64,000 nt of DNA, from NCBI GenBank assembly GCA_023212695.1, contig JALCCG010000031.1, positions 1 through 64,000 of the forward strand, read 5' to 3'. Below are positions 40,939 to 49,164 of this stretch, in pieces. The translations under genes were made by a program, and so were the position numbers. A model generated the notes under the pieces. The model was not told the origin of the DNA. It saw only the letters and a program-made list of their open reading frames with translations, and searched no databases. Source of the stretch: Sporisorium sorghi (taxonomy: Eukaryota > Basidiomycota > Ustilaginomycetes > Ustilaginales > Ustilaginaceae). Position 1 is the stretch's first letter. Each line of letters starts with the position of its first letter.

Positions 40939-42606
40939 ATGAAACTGCTCATAGCGGAAGATGAGATATCGGTAAGAGAGGGAATGGTGCGGTTAATTGA
41001 TTGGGAATCCCACGGGATTGTCATTTGCGGGGAAGCGGGAAACGGCAGCGAGGCGTTGTCAATCATGGAAAGCTGCAGCCCGGACATTTTGCTGACGGAT
41101 ATTCGGATGCCCCATATGGATGGACTGGAACTGATCGAACAGGCACAGTCTCGCGGGTTTAAGTTCAGGCCGATCATTCTTAGCGGATATAATGAATTCA
41201 GTTATGCCAAACAAGCCATTCGACTTGGCGCTTCCGATTTTATACTGAAGCCTTGCCGCCCGGAAGAGATTCTTAGGACAGTGCTGGAGGCTAAGAAGGC
41301 GGCAGAGTTCCAGGAAGCGCGCGAATCCAGGCTTAAGGAAAGGGACCAATCCTGGAACCGCAACATTCCATTAATGAAGAGTCAGGTCCTGTCCCAATGG
41401 ACACGGTATCCCGCTGTTCCGCTGGAGGACAGGGGCCGACTCATGCTGGAGCTGCAGATGGATATCCAGAATGCAGGTGTTCAGGTAGGACTAATTCGCG
41501 TGGATACGTCTCAAATTCCGTTGGATGAACGGGATGTCGTTCTTCTTCGCTACGCGGCAGTCAACATTGTGAAGGAAACACTGGACAATGTATATGGCGG
41601 GCGGATCGAAGTGTTCCAGGAAGGCAACGATCTGTTGTGGGTCGCCAGCATGGCGGAGAGGGGCAGAAGAGGCTCGGCCAACACATCGTTGATCACGGCT
41701 CCGTCCCAAGAAAGATTAGGGCCCCAAATCCGGGTGCTGCAGGGAAATTTGGAGAAATATTTAAAGATGACCGTCAGTATTGCATTAGGTTCATGGAAGG
41801 CATCGATCAATCAGGCCCACGATTCCTATCAGGAGTCGGTTCAGGCGATGGAGTCCCGTTTCTATCAAGGCAGAGGCGGCGTGTTCTTCTATTCCGAGAA
41901 GCTGAGGGGCGAAGATAGCGGATATGATAATAGTACGGAGTCCACATCCATTCTGGATAATGAGAGATTTGACCTATGTGAAAAGGAGATGCTGGATTAT
42001 TTGCGGCATGGAAGTTTCGAGCAGGCACTTGATCAACTGGACGCATGGCTGGAGATGTTTAAGACACAATCCCATTACAGCAAGCAGGAGGTGAACCTGC
42101 GGGCGACAACGTTTATGATCAGTCTGCAAAGAATCGCCAAGGAGCACCGGATCGGAGCGTTTGAATGGAAGAACCAACTGGTGAATTCGATGGAACAGCT
42201 GCCGCAAGTAGAGACATTGGAAGAGCTGGCTACCATCGTAAAAAAAATCATGCAGCATCTTGTGGAAGCCTGCTCCTCCAACCGTACCCTGCACCGTACG
42301 GTGCAGTCCGTACTGGAGCTGATCAAGGAGAAATACAATACCAACCTTACACTGGAGGCGGTCGCCCGCGAGGCTTATATCTCCAATACTTATTTAAGCT
42401 CCCTGTTCAAGCAGGAGCTCGGCGTCAATTTTCTGGATTACCTGCATCAATACCGGATTGAGAAAGCCAAGGAGCTGCTCCAGCAGAATTTGAAAATCTA
42501 CGCCGTCGCTCGCCTGGTCGGCTATCAGGAGGAGCGGCACTTCAGCTCCACCTTTAAGAAGTGGACCGGCGTTACCCCTTCCCAGTATAAGTCGAGCGTT
42601 CATTGA
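40939..42606 (+). CDS. YesN-type response regulator (receiver plus AraC HTH)
   Basis: The start ATG 40939 (MKLLIAEDEISVREGM) follows AGGAAAGGGG by 12 bases; in-frame codons upstream lie inside the kinase gene. The 555-residue protein has a receiver domain with Asp54 (LLTDIRMPHMDG) and Lys in LKPCRPEEIL, a long middle region, and a C-terminal AraC helix-turn-helix (LTLEAVAREAYISNTYLSSL, IYAVARLVGYQEERHF). It likely activates the divergent binding-protein gene. Confidence 0.92.
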   Translation: MKLLIAEDEISVREGMVRLIDWESHGIVICGEAGNGSEALSIMESCSPDILLTDIRMPHMDGLELIEQAQSRGFKFRPIILSGYNEFSYAKQAIRLGASDFILKPCRPEEILRTVLEAKKAAEFQEARESRLKERDQSWNRNIPLMKSQVLSQWTRYPAVPLEDRGRLMLELQMDIQNAGVQVGLIRVDTSQIPLDERDVVLLRYAAVNIVKETLDNVYGGRIEVFQEGNDLLWVASMAERGRRGSANTSLITAPSQERLGPQIRVLQGNLEKYLKMTVSIALGSWKASINQAHDSYQESVQAMESRFYQGRGGVFFYSEKLRGEDSGYDNSTESTSILDNERFDLCEKEMLDYLRHGSFEQALDQLDAWLEMFKTQSHYSKQEVNLRATTFMISLQRIAKEHRIGAFEWKNQLVNSMEQLPQVETLEELATIVKKIMQHLVEACSSNRTLHRTVQSVLELIKEKYNTNLTLEAVAREAYISNTYLSSLFKQELGVNFLDYLHQYRIEKAKELLQQNLKIYAVARLVGYQEERHFSSTFKKWTGVTPSQYKSSVH

Positions 42607-42627
42607 GTTGGAGTGGAGTGGAAGCGG

Positions 42628-42760
42628 TGTGCAAGTCCCTAATAGGGACTTGGAGGGGCGCCGAAGGGAGCGAAAGCGATGTGCAAGTCCCGGATAGGGA
42701 CTTGGAGGGGGGCGAAAGGAGCGAAAGCAGTGTGCAAGTCCCGGATAGGGACTTGGAAGG
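42628..42760 (+). repeat. Three tandem copies of a 51-52-base palindromic repeat
   Basis: Each unit contains TGTGCAAGTCCC, a five-base loop and GGGACTTGGA. The palindrome cores lie at 42632-42652, 42684-42704 and 42735-42755. Units are joined by a similar GGAGCGAAAGC stretch. Each can fold as an 8-bp hairpin. A fourth copy lies at 45157-45200. Conserved joining sequence argues against a CRISPR array. Confidence 0.9.
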
Positions 42761-42856
42761 GCGTGAAAGGAGCGTTTAAATAAACCTTGTATATTGAAGG
42801 ACTTGATAAAGTATTATCAAGGATAAATGTATTAGGTTCTCAATTCGAGAGCGAGG

Positions 42857-43174
42857 TTGTTGAAGGTTGATTTTAATAGAATTATATGCACATGGAGTCA
42901 ATTTATCAATAAAAATGTAGTGCTCAGAGTCCCTGTTATGCTAAACAGCCGAGCACTGGCTGAACTCAGAAACATAAGGGTAGATGTGCCATACTTGAAT
43001 AGTTTTCTATTTGCAGTTTGGAGACACACTGAGTATAAGAATAATAAAAGAGATGATGTTATTTGGTACACAAGAAATCACAGTGTAAACTATAATGTTG
43101 AGCAAGATGTCTATATGATTGGATTTGGCGTATACACCTTTTTTTTAAGTGAAATAAAAAGGTCTTTGAAATAA
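42857..43174 (+). CDS. Hypothetical protein of the low-GC island
   Basis: A 105-codon frame from TTG 42857 (or the adjacent TTG 42860) with only a weak GCGAGG site. Base composition is about one third GC, unlike the flanks. The product has many aromatic residues (WRHTEYKNNK, VIWYTRNHSV) and no signal or membrane helix. No family is recognised. A hairpin follows 15 bases after the stop, which supports a real gene. Confidence 0.5.
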   Translation: MLKVDFNRIICTWSQFINKNVVLRVPVMLNSRALAELRNIRVDVPYLNSFLFAVWRHTEYKNNKRDDVIWYTRNHSVNYNVEQDVYMIGFGVYTFFLSEIKRSLK

Positions 43175-43188
43175 ATGTTTTTCTATAC

Positions 43189-43227
43189 AATAATACCAAC
43201 CACTAAAACACCATGGTGGGTATTATT
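43189..43227. terminator. Hairpin between island genes
   Basis: AATAATACC (43189-43197) pairs with GGTATTATT (43219-43227), with an inner CCACTAAAACACCATGG part. It lies between convergent genes. The T-run is weak, so the terminator role is probable but not certain. Confidence 0.55.
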
Positions 43228-43272
43228 ATGATGAAACTATGAACTAATGGTCATATACAAAATCACTGTGTT

Positions 43273-43356
43273 TTATCTTCCATTAGTAAGAAAATAGAGG
43301 AGTATTAGAACAGCAATAATTCCAACAATGATCCAAATAACAGATTTAAATTTCAT
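43273..43356 (-). CDS. 27-residue single-span membrane peptide
   Basis: ATG at 43356 follows AAGGTGGTAATAATT. The peptide has a basic start (MKFKS), a hydrophobic span of about 17 residues (VIWIIVGIIAVLILLYF) and a polar end (TNGR). Such peptides occur as small regulators or subunits and as type I toxin-like membrane peptides. Nothing here decides between these. Upstream in-frame starts have no ribosome site. Confidence 0.5.
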   Translation of the reverse strand: MKFKSVIWIIVGIIAVLILLYFLTNGR

Positions 43357-43478
43357 AATTATTACCACCTTTGTAAATAAATATAAAATATATTTTCCAT
43401 TTGCTAGAATATATGTTAACATAAATATCAATGGCGCGCCAATTCCATACATTTTTTGCATCCAGGAGGAAATATCTG

Positions 43479-44231
43479 ATGATTTTGAAAGTGATTTGTA
43501 AAATGAGTTTAGCGGCTTTATTGTTTATAGTATCTCTCGGATTTGTATCGTCAACTTCCGCAGCAGAACCAATGGGAAATTCAACACCAGAATCTTATAT
43601 TGATTATCTGGAAAATTTAATTAGTACAGGAGATACAGGTGCAGTAGAGACATTAGAGCAATTTAAAAATCTAGATGAAAGCCAACAGAAAGCTTTCGTG
43701 ACCTTTATGTTTACTGCAAATTACGAAGAAGTATTCAAGGATATGGGAAATGGAAAAGAAATTAACAAAAATTATTTTGTTGATGGAATAGAGGTTCCTG
43801 TAAGCATTGAAAATGAAAGTGTGGGCACTTCACTAAATGATGTGAATATGCTCGCTGCATCAGGTATTGCGGCATCTGCAAGTCATTCGATGAAATTTAA
43901 TGTCTTCGGAATTGAAACAACAACTTTAACTTTAACGGTGGTTTGGGAGCATAATAATTCGGTGGCTGTTAAACCACTGAGTGTTACCTATGCTCATGTA
44001 AATAGGAATCCTGTAATGATTATTTCTGAGGTTTCTAACAATAATCCAGGGTATATCACTGGTGGGTATTACTATGGATCAGGAACATGGAAATCGACTG
44101 CAACAGGTGCTGTTGGATTTATAACTGACACTTTTGGTATTAAAATAAAGGCATCGACACCGAAGCACAGATATTATTCAACGACATCGACTCATAGTAA
44201 CATTTCGGGGGCACCTTGGACTCAATTTTAA
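43479..44231 (+). CDS. Secreted protein of unknown function in the low-GC island
   Basis: ATG 43479 follows AGGAGG at nine bases. The 250-residue protein has a Sec signal peptide (residues about 1-29, hydrophobic core AALLFIVSLGFV, cleavage near TSAA). A helical, acidic N-terminal part contains YIDYLENLISTGDTGAVETL. A Thr/Ser/Tyr-rich beta-type C-terminal part follows (TTLTLTVVWEHNNSV, GGYYYGSGTWKS). No Cys and no catalytic motif are recognised. It resembles small secreted exoproteins of Bacillales, but no family is assigned. The AT-rich codon use suggests transfer. Confidence 0.78.
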   Translation: MILKVICKMSLAALLFIVSLGFVSSTSAAEPMGNSTPESYIDYLENLISTGDTGAVETLEQFKNLDESQQKAFVTFMFTANYEEVFKDMGNGKEINKNYFVDGIEVPVSIENESVGTSLNDVNMLAASGIAASASHSMKFNVFGIETTTLTLTVVWEHNNSVAVKPLSVTYAHVNRNPVMIISEVSNNNPGYITGGYYYGSGTWKSTATGAVGFITDTFGIKIKASTPKHRYYSTTSTHSNISGAPWTQF

Positions 44232-44288
44232 GTTAGGTGATCGTTGGTTGAAAATGTGACTGTTAATAATCATGATTGAAGTAATTAA

Positions 44289-44329
44289 GGGAATAGAACT
44301 CAATGCTTTTAAGCGAGGGTTCTATTCCC
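44289..44329 (+). terminator. Terminator of the secreted-protein gene
   Basis: GGGAATAGAAC (44289-44299) and GTTCTATTCCC (44319-44329) form a perfect 11-bp stem, followed by a T-rich but interrupted tail. Confidence 0.75.
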
Positions 44330-44478
44330 ATTCTTATTTGAGGGATGGTAAATTAAAGCTCCAATCACGTGTGCCCATTCACTAAATGAGATAGCCGTAT
44401 ACCGCAACAAAATAATACAATAAAGGATGAAAAGTTTAGCTTTATGATATTTAGGATGCTTTACGAAAAAAATGATCC

Positions 44479-44976
44479 CTATAATTTTATTAATTCATCT
44501 GTTGCCAAATCCCACTTATAAACAACCCCACTATACATATCTACATAATACCAACCAAATGTAGCTATGTGAGTTGTCATGTTCTCATATGCTCTTATTA
44601 AGTATCGACTACCTTCAGTTCCTTCCTCCATGAAATGAAGCTTGTACTTGTCAGCATCTTTTTTTATTTTTGAATAGACGAGACTAGCAGCTTTATCTTG
44701 TGTTACTTTAATTGCTGGCTGTTTTCCAACATAAAGATTATCCCCTCTGAGCGATATATCTTTGCTAACTGCGTTACTCAAAGTCCGAACTGGCACATAT
44801 GTTGTATTGTTATATGTTATTGCTTTAGTTATTGTTTGTTTTTTGCCATCTACAATTAAATTAACCTTTTGTATCACAGCTTTAATGCTTGTTCCAGAAG
44901 CAGCATACGCAGTGACTCCTGTTAACATTGAACCAATTGTAATACCAATCACTAACCCTTTTAACTTATCCTTCAT
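44479..44976 (-). CDS. Exported protein with copper-amine-oxidase N-terminal-like (stalk) domain
   Basis: The 165-residue protein has a signal peptide (MKDKLKGLVIGITIGSML, cleavage near YAASG). The domain follows: LIVDGKKQTITKAITYNN then TTYVPVRTLSNAVSKDI, the hallmark pattern of copper amine oxidase N-terminal repeats common on Paenibacillus surface proteins. The last 60 residues form a separate small domain (YLIRAYENMTTHIATFGWYY). AAAGGGG precedes the ATG by 12 bases. It is convergent with the secreted-protein gene within the low-GC island. Confidence 0.82.
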   Translation of the reverse strand: MKDKLKGLVIGITIGSMLTGVTAYAASGTSIKAVIQKVNLIVDGKKQTITKAITYNNTTYVPVRTLSNAVSKDISLRGDNLYVGKQPAIKVTQDKAASLVYSKIKKDADKYKLHFMEEGTEGSRYLIRAYENMTTHIATFGWYYVDMYSGVVYKWDLATDELIKL

Positions 44977-45156
44977 GATTTATAACTACCCCTTTTTTAT
45001 TTGATGTAATAAGTTATTCGACAAATAATAACAAATTACCTTCAGAAAAGTAATTAAATACCTCATATGTAAAGAACATGTGTTCGATATTTGATATATA
45101 GAAGTAGATTTCCCTTGTTTTTTGTTTGTTGTATGATATTGAGGCTAATAAAAGGC

Positions 45157-45200
45157 GGGAGCGAAAGCAGTGTGCAAGTCCCTGTGAGGGACTTGGAAGG
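45157..45200 (+). repeat. Fourth copy of the palindromic repeat, at the far edge of the island
   Basis: GGGAGCGAAAGCAG, then TGTGCAAGTCCC, a five-base loop and GGGACTTGGAAGG, matching the unit at 42721-42760 except for the loop. The palindrome is 45175-45195. It marks the right end of the low-GC segment. Confidence 0.88.
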
Positions 45201-45210
45201 CGCTAAAGAA

Positions 45211-45258
45211 AAGGCATCTCCAAGATGGTATGGGCCATACGGGGGTGCCTTCTTCTTT
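45211..45258 (+). terminator. Hairpin before the MBL-fold gene
   Basis: AAGGCA (45211-45216) pairs with TGCCTT (45246-45251), with an inner GTATGGGCCATAC palindrome and a CTTCTTT tail. It lies inside the longest possible MBL-fold frame, so that gene must start downstream. The 390 bases from 44977 to 45367 otherwise hold only the repeat copy. Confidence 0.6.
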
Positions 45259-45367
45259 GAACACCGCTCCAAACGAGCTCAGCCTTTTGTATACATATCC
45301 CGATTACAAGCTTATGATGAAAGGGTCAGGTTTTGAAGCCACAATGCAGATGGAGGTTGCATCTACG

Positions 45368-46378
45368 ATGAATCAGGAAGAGAAGGGACAAATCCCCGGG
45401 ATTAATCATATAGAAGAGCATCAGCTCAGTCAGGTGAAGATTACGCTGTCTAATCCTTTGCGCTGGGTGAACAGTTATGTGCTGCGGGGAGATGATGGTG
45501 TCACCATCCTTGACCCAGGCCCGCGTACGGACTCCTCGGAGCAGGAATGGCAGGCTGCGCTGGAGCTGCTCGATATCGGAATCAGCGACATCGTCTCGGT
45601 TGTGCTGACTCACCATCATCCGGATCACTATGGCCTGGCCGGATGGTTTCAGGAGCGCACCGGTGCGAAGGTCTGGATGTCCGAGCGTGCCCATCGGGAA
45701 GCGATGCTGATGTGGGGCCCGGATTCTACTATGGACAGCGCGCTTCCGTCGTTCTTTGGGCTGCATGGCATGCCGGAATCCTGGCTTGACCAGCTGCCGG
45801 AGCATCTGAACAGCTTCTTCTCCCAAGTTACGCCGCAGCCGCAAGTCTCGTACATCGGGGAGGACCTGCCTTTCCGGATGGGGAACAGGATATGGATACC
45901 GGTCCAAACCGCCGGCCATGCTCCGGGGCATCTGTCGTTCTTCCATGCCGACAGCGGCATTCTGCTCTGCGGCGATGCCGTGCTGCCGCAAATCTCGCCC
46001 AACGTCAGCCTGCTGCCCGGCAGCGACGCCGGGCCGCTGGCGCTCTTCCTCGCAGGGCTGCGCCGCCTGCGGGAACTGCATGTCCGGACTGCGTATCCCG
46101 GACACCGCCACCCGTTCACGCATGTCCGTGAACGGATCGAAGCGCTCCTCGTTCATCACGAGGAGCGCCTGACGGCAATCGCCGGCATGCTGGGCGCAGC
46201 CGGACGGCTAACCGCCTTCGAGGTCTGCACCGCCCTCTTCGGCGATAAGCTCGGCATCCACCAGCTGCGCTTTGCCATGTGCGAAGCGCTTGCCCATCTT
46301 GCCGAGCTCACCGATCGCGGGGAAGCCGAGATGGTGGACAACGAGGACGGAATGTGCTATTTTTCTGTGCGGAAATAG
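45368..46378 (+). CDS. MBL-fold metallo-hydrolase with C-terminal winged helix
   Basis: The start at ATG 45368 (MNQEEKGQIPG) follows GGAGG by 11 bases; in-frame codons further up lie in a hairpin. The 336-residue protein has the metal-binding motif LTHHHPDHYGLAG, a downstream His in TAGHAPGHLSFF, Asp in LLCGDAVLP and a final His in YPGHRHPF. The last 80 residues look like the winged-helix domain of LACTB2-like hydrolases. The substrate is not known; thioesterase or nuclease activity is possible. The GC content returns to the genome level here. Confidence 0.85.
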   Translation: MNQEEKGQIPGINHIEEHQLSQVKITLSNPLRWVNSYVLRGDDGVTILDPGPRTDSSEQEWQAALELLDIGISDIVSVVLTHHHPDHYGLAGWFQERTGAKVWMSERAHREAMLMWGPDSTMDSALPSFFGLHGMPESWLDQLPEHLNSFFSQVTPQPQVSYIGEDLPFRMGNRIWIPVQTAGHAPGHLSFFHADSGILLCGDAVLPQISPNVSLLPGSDAGPLALFLAGLRRLRELHVRTAYPGHRHPFTHVRERIEALLVHHEERLTAIAGMLGAAGRLTAFEVCTALFGDKLGIHQLRFAMCEALAHLAELTDRGEAEMVDNEDGMCYFSVRK

Positions 46379-46408
46379 CGGTATTCCTGATATAATCAAG
46401 ACATGAAT

Positions 46409-46461
46409 AAACCGTCTGCTTGTACGTTTGCTTCCATCATGCGTAGAAAGGGCGGTTTTTT
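46409..46461 (+). terminator. Possible terminator of the MBL-fold gene
   Basis: AAACCGTC (46409-46416) pairs with GGCGGTTT (46451-46458) with one G-T pair and a T-run, but the loop is long (34 bases). Confidence 0.45.
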
Positions 46462-46826
46462 GTTTAATAGATCAGAAGGGATACGTTGTGGAGCATCCGC
46501 TATGGGATACCCCGGGAAAAAGCGTCCGAACCGCTGCGTCTGGATGCTTGGTAGGTACATCCCCTGTAAGACTGCAGCAGAGTACATTCTTAGAATAGGA
46601 AAGCGCTTCAACTTAGGGGGATCCTTCGTTATCCGGAGTCAGAGTTTTCTAATAACCCGCATATATTTAATGTTACCTGTGCTGTATAAGCGCAAGCATT
46701 CCCTCTTGTATCATCTTTAGTCTTAATCATTGACCACCATGATCCACTCCATCACTTGGGTTTCAATCTGCAATTTTCATGTTATAGGATTCGTAGCTCA
46801 TAAGCCCCTGAAAAGGAGAATCTGCC
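46462..46826. other. Intergenic region before glgC, no supported gene
   Basis: About 365 bases. A plus frame from 46403 (105 codons) and a minus frame at 46396-46611 both lack ribosome sites and protein-like composition. A promoter for the glg operon should lie here but no clear one was seen. AAAAGGAG before glgC is the only certain element. Confidence 0.4.
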
Positions 46827-48008
46827 ATGAAGAAAAAAGATGTGGTTGCCATGCTGCTCGCAGGAGGTCAAGGCAAACGGCTGAAGGGTCTGACAAAGAC
46901 ACTGGCGAAGCCGGCTGTTTATTTTGGGGGTACATACCGGATTATTGATTTTCCCCTCAGCAACTGCTCCCATTCTGGAATTGACACCGTCGGTGTGCTC
47001 ACGCAGTATGAGCCGCTGGTGCTGCATTCCTACATTGGTGTAGGCAGCGACTGGGATATGGACCGGCTGAATGGGGGCGTATTCGTGCTGCCGCCCCATG
47101 AACGCGAAGACGGGACTACCTGGTACCGCGGGACGGCAGATGCAATCTTCCGTAACCTCAAGTTTATTGATCAGTATGATCCCGAGCACGTCCTCATTTT
47201 ATCAGGAGACCACATCTACAAAATGGATTACGACCGCATGCTGGCTTACCACAAGGAGAAGGATGCCGATTGCACCATCTCGGTCATTGAAGTCAGTCTG
47301 GACGAAGCGAAGCGGTTCGGCATGGTGAATACGGATGAGAACTACCGGATTTATGAATTCGAGGAGAAGCCGGCACAGCCCAAGAGCACTACAGCTTCCA
47401 TGGGCGTGTATCTGTTCCGCTGGAAGCTGCTGCGATCCTATTTACTGCAGAATGCGGAGCTTCCAGGAACGAGCCATGATTTTGGCAAAGACATTCTGCC
47501 GAATATGCTGGATGATGGGAAAACGCTGTACGCCTATCCATTCGACGGGTATTGGAAGGATGTCGGCACGATCCAAAGCCTATGGGAAGCCAATATGGAT
47601 CTGCTCAGCGAGAAGCCCAAGCTGGACTTAAACGATCCGTTATGGCGGATTTATACCCGGAATCCGAATCAGCCGGCAGAGTATATTTCGCCAACCGCGG
47701 TCGTGCGGAACAGCATGATTAATGAAGGCTGCACCGTATGCGGCGAGGTGGAGCACTCGGTCCTCTTTTATGGCGTTGAGATAGGGGAAGGCAGTGTCAT
47801 CACCGATTCGGTTATCATGCCCAAGGTGCGTATTGGCAGCCATGTTCGCATACACCGTGCCATCGTGACCGAGGATATGGTCATTGAAGACCATACAACC
47901 ATCGGTCCGCCTCCGGAAGATCCATCCCAGATCGTGCTTGTAAGCGGTAATGATGAAGACGTGCTGAAGCTGCTTCAATCGTCTTCGTCCCACATTAATC
48001 AAGGTTAG
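46827..48008 (+). CDS. glgC: Glucose-1-phosphate adenylyltransferase
   Basis: The 393-residue protein has the nucleotidyltransferase start [54 protein letters not shown] and [18 protein letters not shown]-terminal left-handed beta-helix follows ([15 protein letters not shown] and repeats). It makes ADP-glucose for glycogen. Together with glgD downstream it probably forms a heterotetramer, as in Bacillus. ATG follows AAAAGGAGAATCTGCC. Confidence 0.95.
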   Translation: MKKKDVVAMLLAGGQGKRLKGLTKTLAKPAVYFGGTYRIIDFPLSNCSHSGIDTVGVLTQYEPLVLHSYIGVGSDWDMDRLNGGVFVLPPHEREDGTTWYRGTADAIFRNLKFIDQYDPEHVLILSGDHIYKMDYDRMLAYHKEKDADCTISVIEVSLDEAKRFGMVNTDENYRIYEFEEKPAQPKSTTASMGVYLFRWKLLRSYLLQNAELPGTSHDFGKDILPNMLDDGKTLYAYPFDGYWKDVGTIQSLWEANMDLLSEKPKLDLNDPLWRIYTRNPNQPAEYISPTAVVRNSMINEGCTVCGEVEHSVLFYGVEIGEGSVITDSVIMPKVRIGSHVRIHRAIVTEDMVIEDHTTIGPPPEDPSQIVLVSGNDEDVLKLLQSSSSHINQG

Positions 48009-48021
48009 GACGGGATCGCAG

Positions 48022-49125
48022 ATGAGAGAACTCATGGGGATTATTAATTTGGAGCATGAACGGGATGTGCTGAATGAATTGACGTATTACCGCTGCGGTG
48101 CGGCTGTGCCTTTTGCGAGCAGGTATCGCTTGATTGACTTTGTGATGTCGAACATGATGCATGCCGGCATCCAGGATATCGCGCTCTTCGTTCGCCGGAA
48201 ATACCGATCCTTGATGGATCATCTCGGTGAAGGTCGTCCGTGGGATATGCATCGTAAGCGGGGCGGCTTATTCATCCTTCCACCGGATTGGAATGATGAG
48301 ACGGATGTGTCCGCCGGCGAGCTGCGACATATTTATAACAATCTGGATTTCTTTGAGCGGGGGGCTGCAAAATATATCGTGCATTCCGGCAGTCAGCATA
48401 TCAGTACGGTCGATTTGAACGAGGTGTATGAATACCATCTGGAGCAGGGCGCTGATGTAACACTGGTATACACAAGAGTGGATAAGCCGAGAGATGAGCA
48501 TCGTTCCTGCACACACCTGGATGTCAACGAGGATGGCATCGTAACGGACATTCATTACGAACACAAGCACGATGGGGTCTACATGGAAATGTTTGTGATG
48601 GAGAAATCGTTATTTCTTGAGATGGCGGATCATTGCATAGCCCATGGCGGCAGCAATTTCTTTCGGGATGCGATCATGCGCAACCGTCATAAGCTGAATA
48701 TTGCAGGGTACGAATATCGCGGATATCATGCGGTGATCAACTCGCTTGAAAGCTATTACCGCACCAGCATGAATCTTCTCAACCCCACGGCATACAACAG
48801 CTTGTTTCGCAAGCAGTCTGTTCACACCAAAATCAAGTACGAGGTTCCGGCAAAATATTTGAACTCCGCCGATGTAAGCAATGCGCTGGTAGCCAACGGT
48901 TGTCAGATCGATGGGGAAGTCAAGAACAGCATTCTGTTTCGAGGGGTACAGGTAAAAAGAGGTGCAAGCATTCACAACTCGATTATTATGCAAAAATGCG
49001 TCATTGGCGAAAACGTAAGGCTTGAGAACGTCATACTTGATAAAGACGTGATCATCTCGCGGGATCATAAACTTCAGGGCGATTTTCGCAAGCCCTTTGT
49101 AATTGCCAAGGACATCTCCATCTGA
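48022..49125 (+). CDS. glgD: GlgD, second subunit of ADP-glucose pyrophosphorylase
   Basis: The 367-residue protein is a GlgC paralogue that lost the catalytic N-terminal GGxGxR loop (it starts MRELMGIINLEHERDVLN). It keeps the fold (RYRLIDFVMSNMMHAGIQDI, HSGSQHISTVDLNEVYEYH) and the beta-helix (NSILFRGVQVKRGASIHNS). It modulates GlgC rather than catalysing. It lies 13 bases after glgC and 39 before glgP. Confidence 0.94.
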   Translation: MRELMGIINLEHERDVLNELTYYRCGAAVPFASRYRLIDFVMSNMMHAGIQDIALFVRRKYRSLMDHLGEGRPWDMHRKRGGLFILPPDWNDETDVSAGELRHIYNNLDFFERGAAKYIVHSGSQHISTVDLNEVYEYHLEQGADVTLVYTRVDKPRDEHRSCTHLDVNEDGIVTDIHYEHKHDGVYMEMFVMEKSLFLEMADHCIAHGGSNFFRDAIMRNRHKLNIAGYEYRGYHAVINSLESYYRTSMNLLNPTAYNSLFRKQSVHTKIKYEVPAKYLNSADVSNALVANGCQIDGEVKNSILFRGVQVKRGASIHNSIIMQKCVIGENVRLENVILDKDVIISRDHKLQGDFRKPFVIAKDISI

Positions 49126-49164
49126 TATCAAAAATAAAACGAGTCCGTCAGGAGGAACTTTCTT

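Noticed and set aside
42628..42760. Possible short CRISPR array
   Set aside because: The repeats are palindromic and the intervals between them are nearly identical in sequence, so there are no unique spacers. No cas genes are present in the window.
45230..45367. Longer N-terminus of the MBL-fold protein
   Set aside because: The added part covers a terminator-like hairpin and has no ribosome site. The conserved fold starts well downstream.
46403..46720. 105-codon plus frame before glgC
   Set aside because: No ribosome site, overlaps a possible terminator, and no protein-like pattern.
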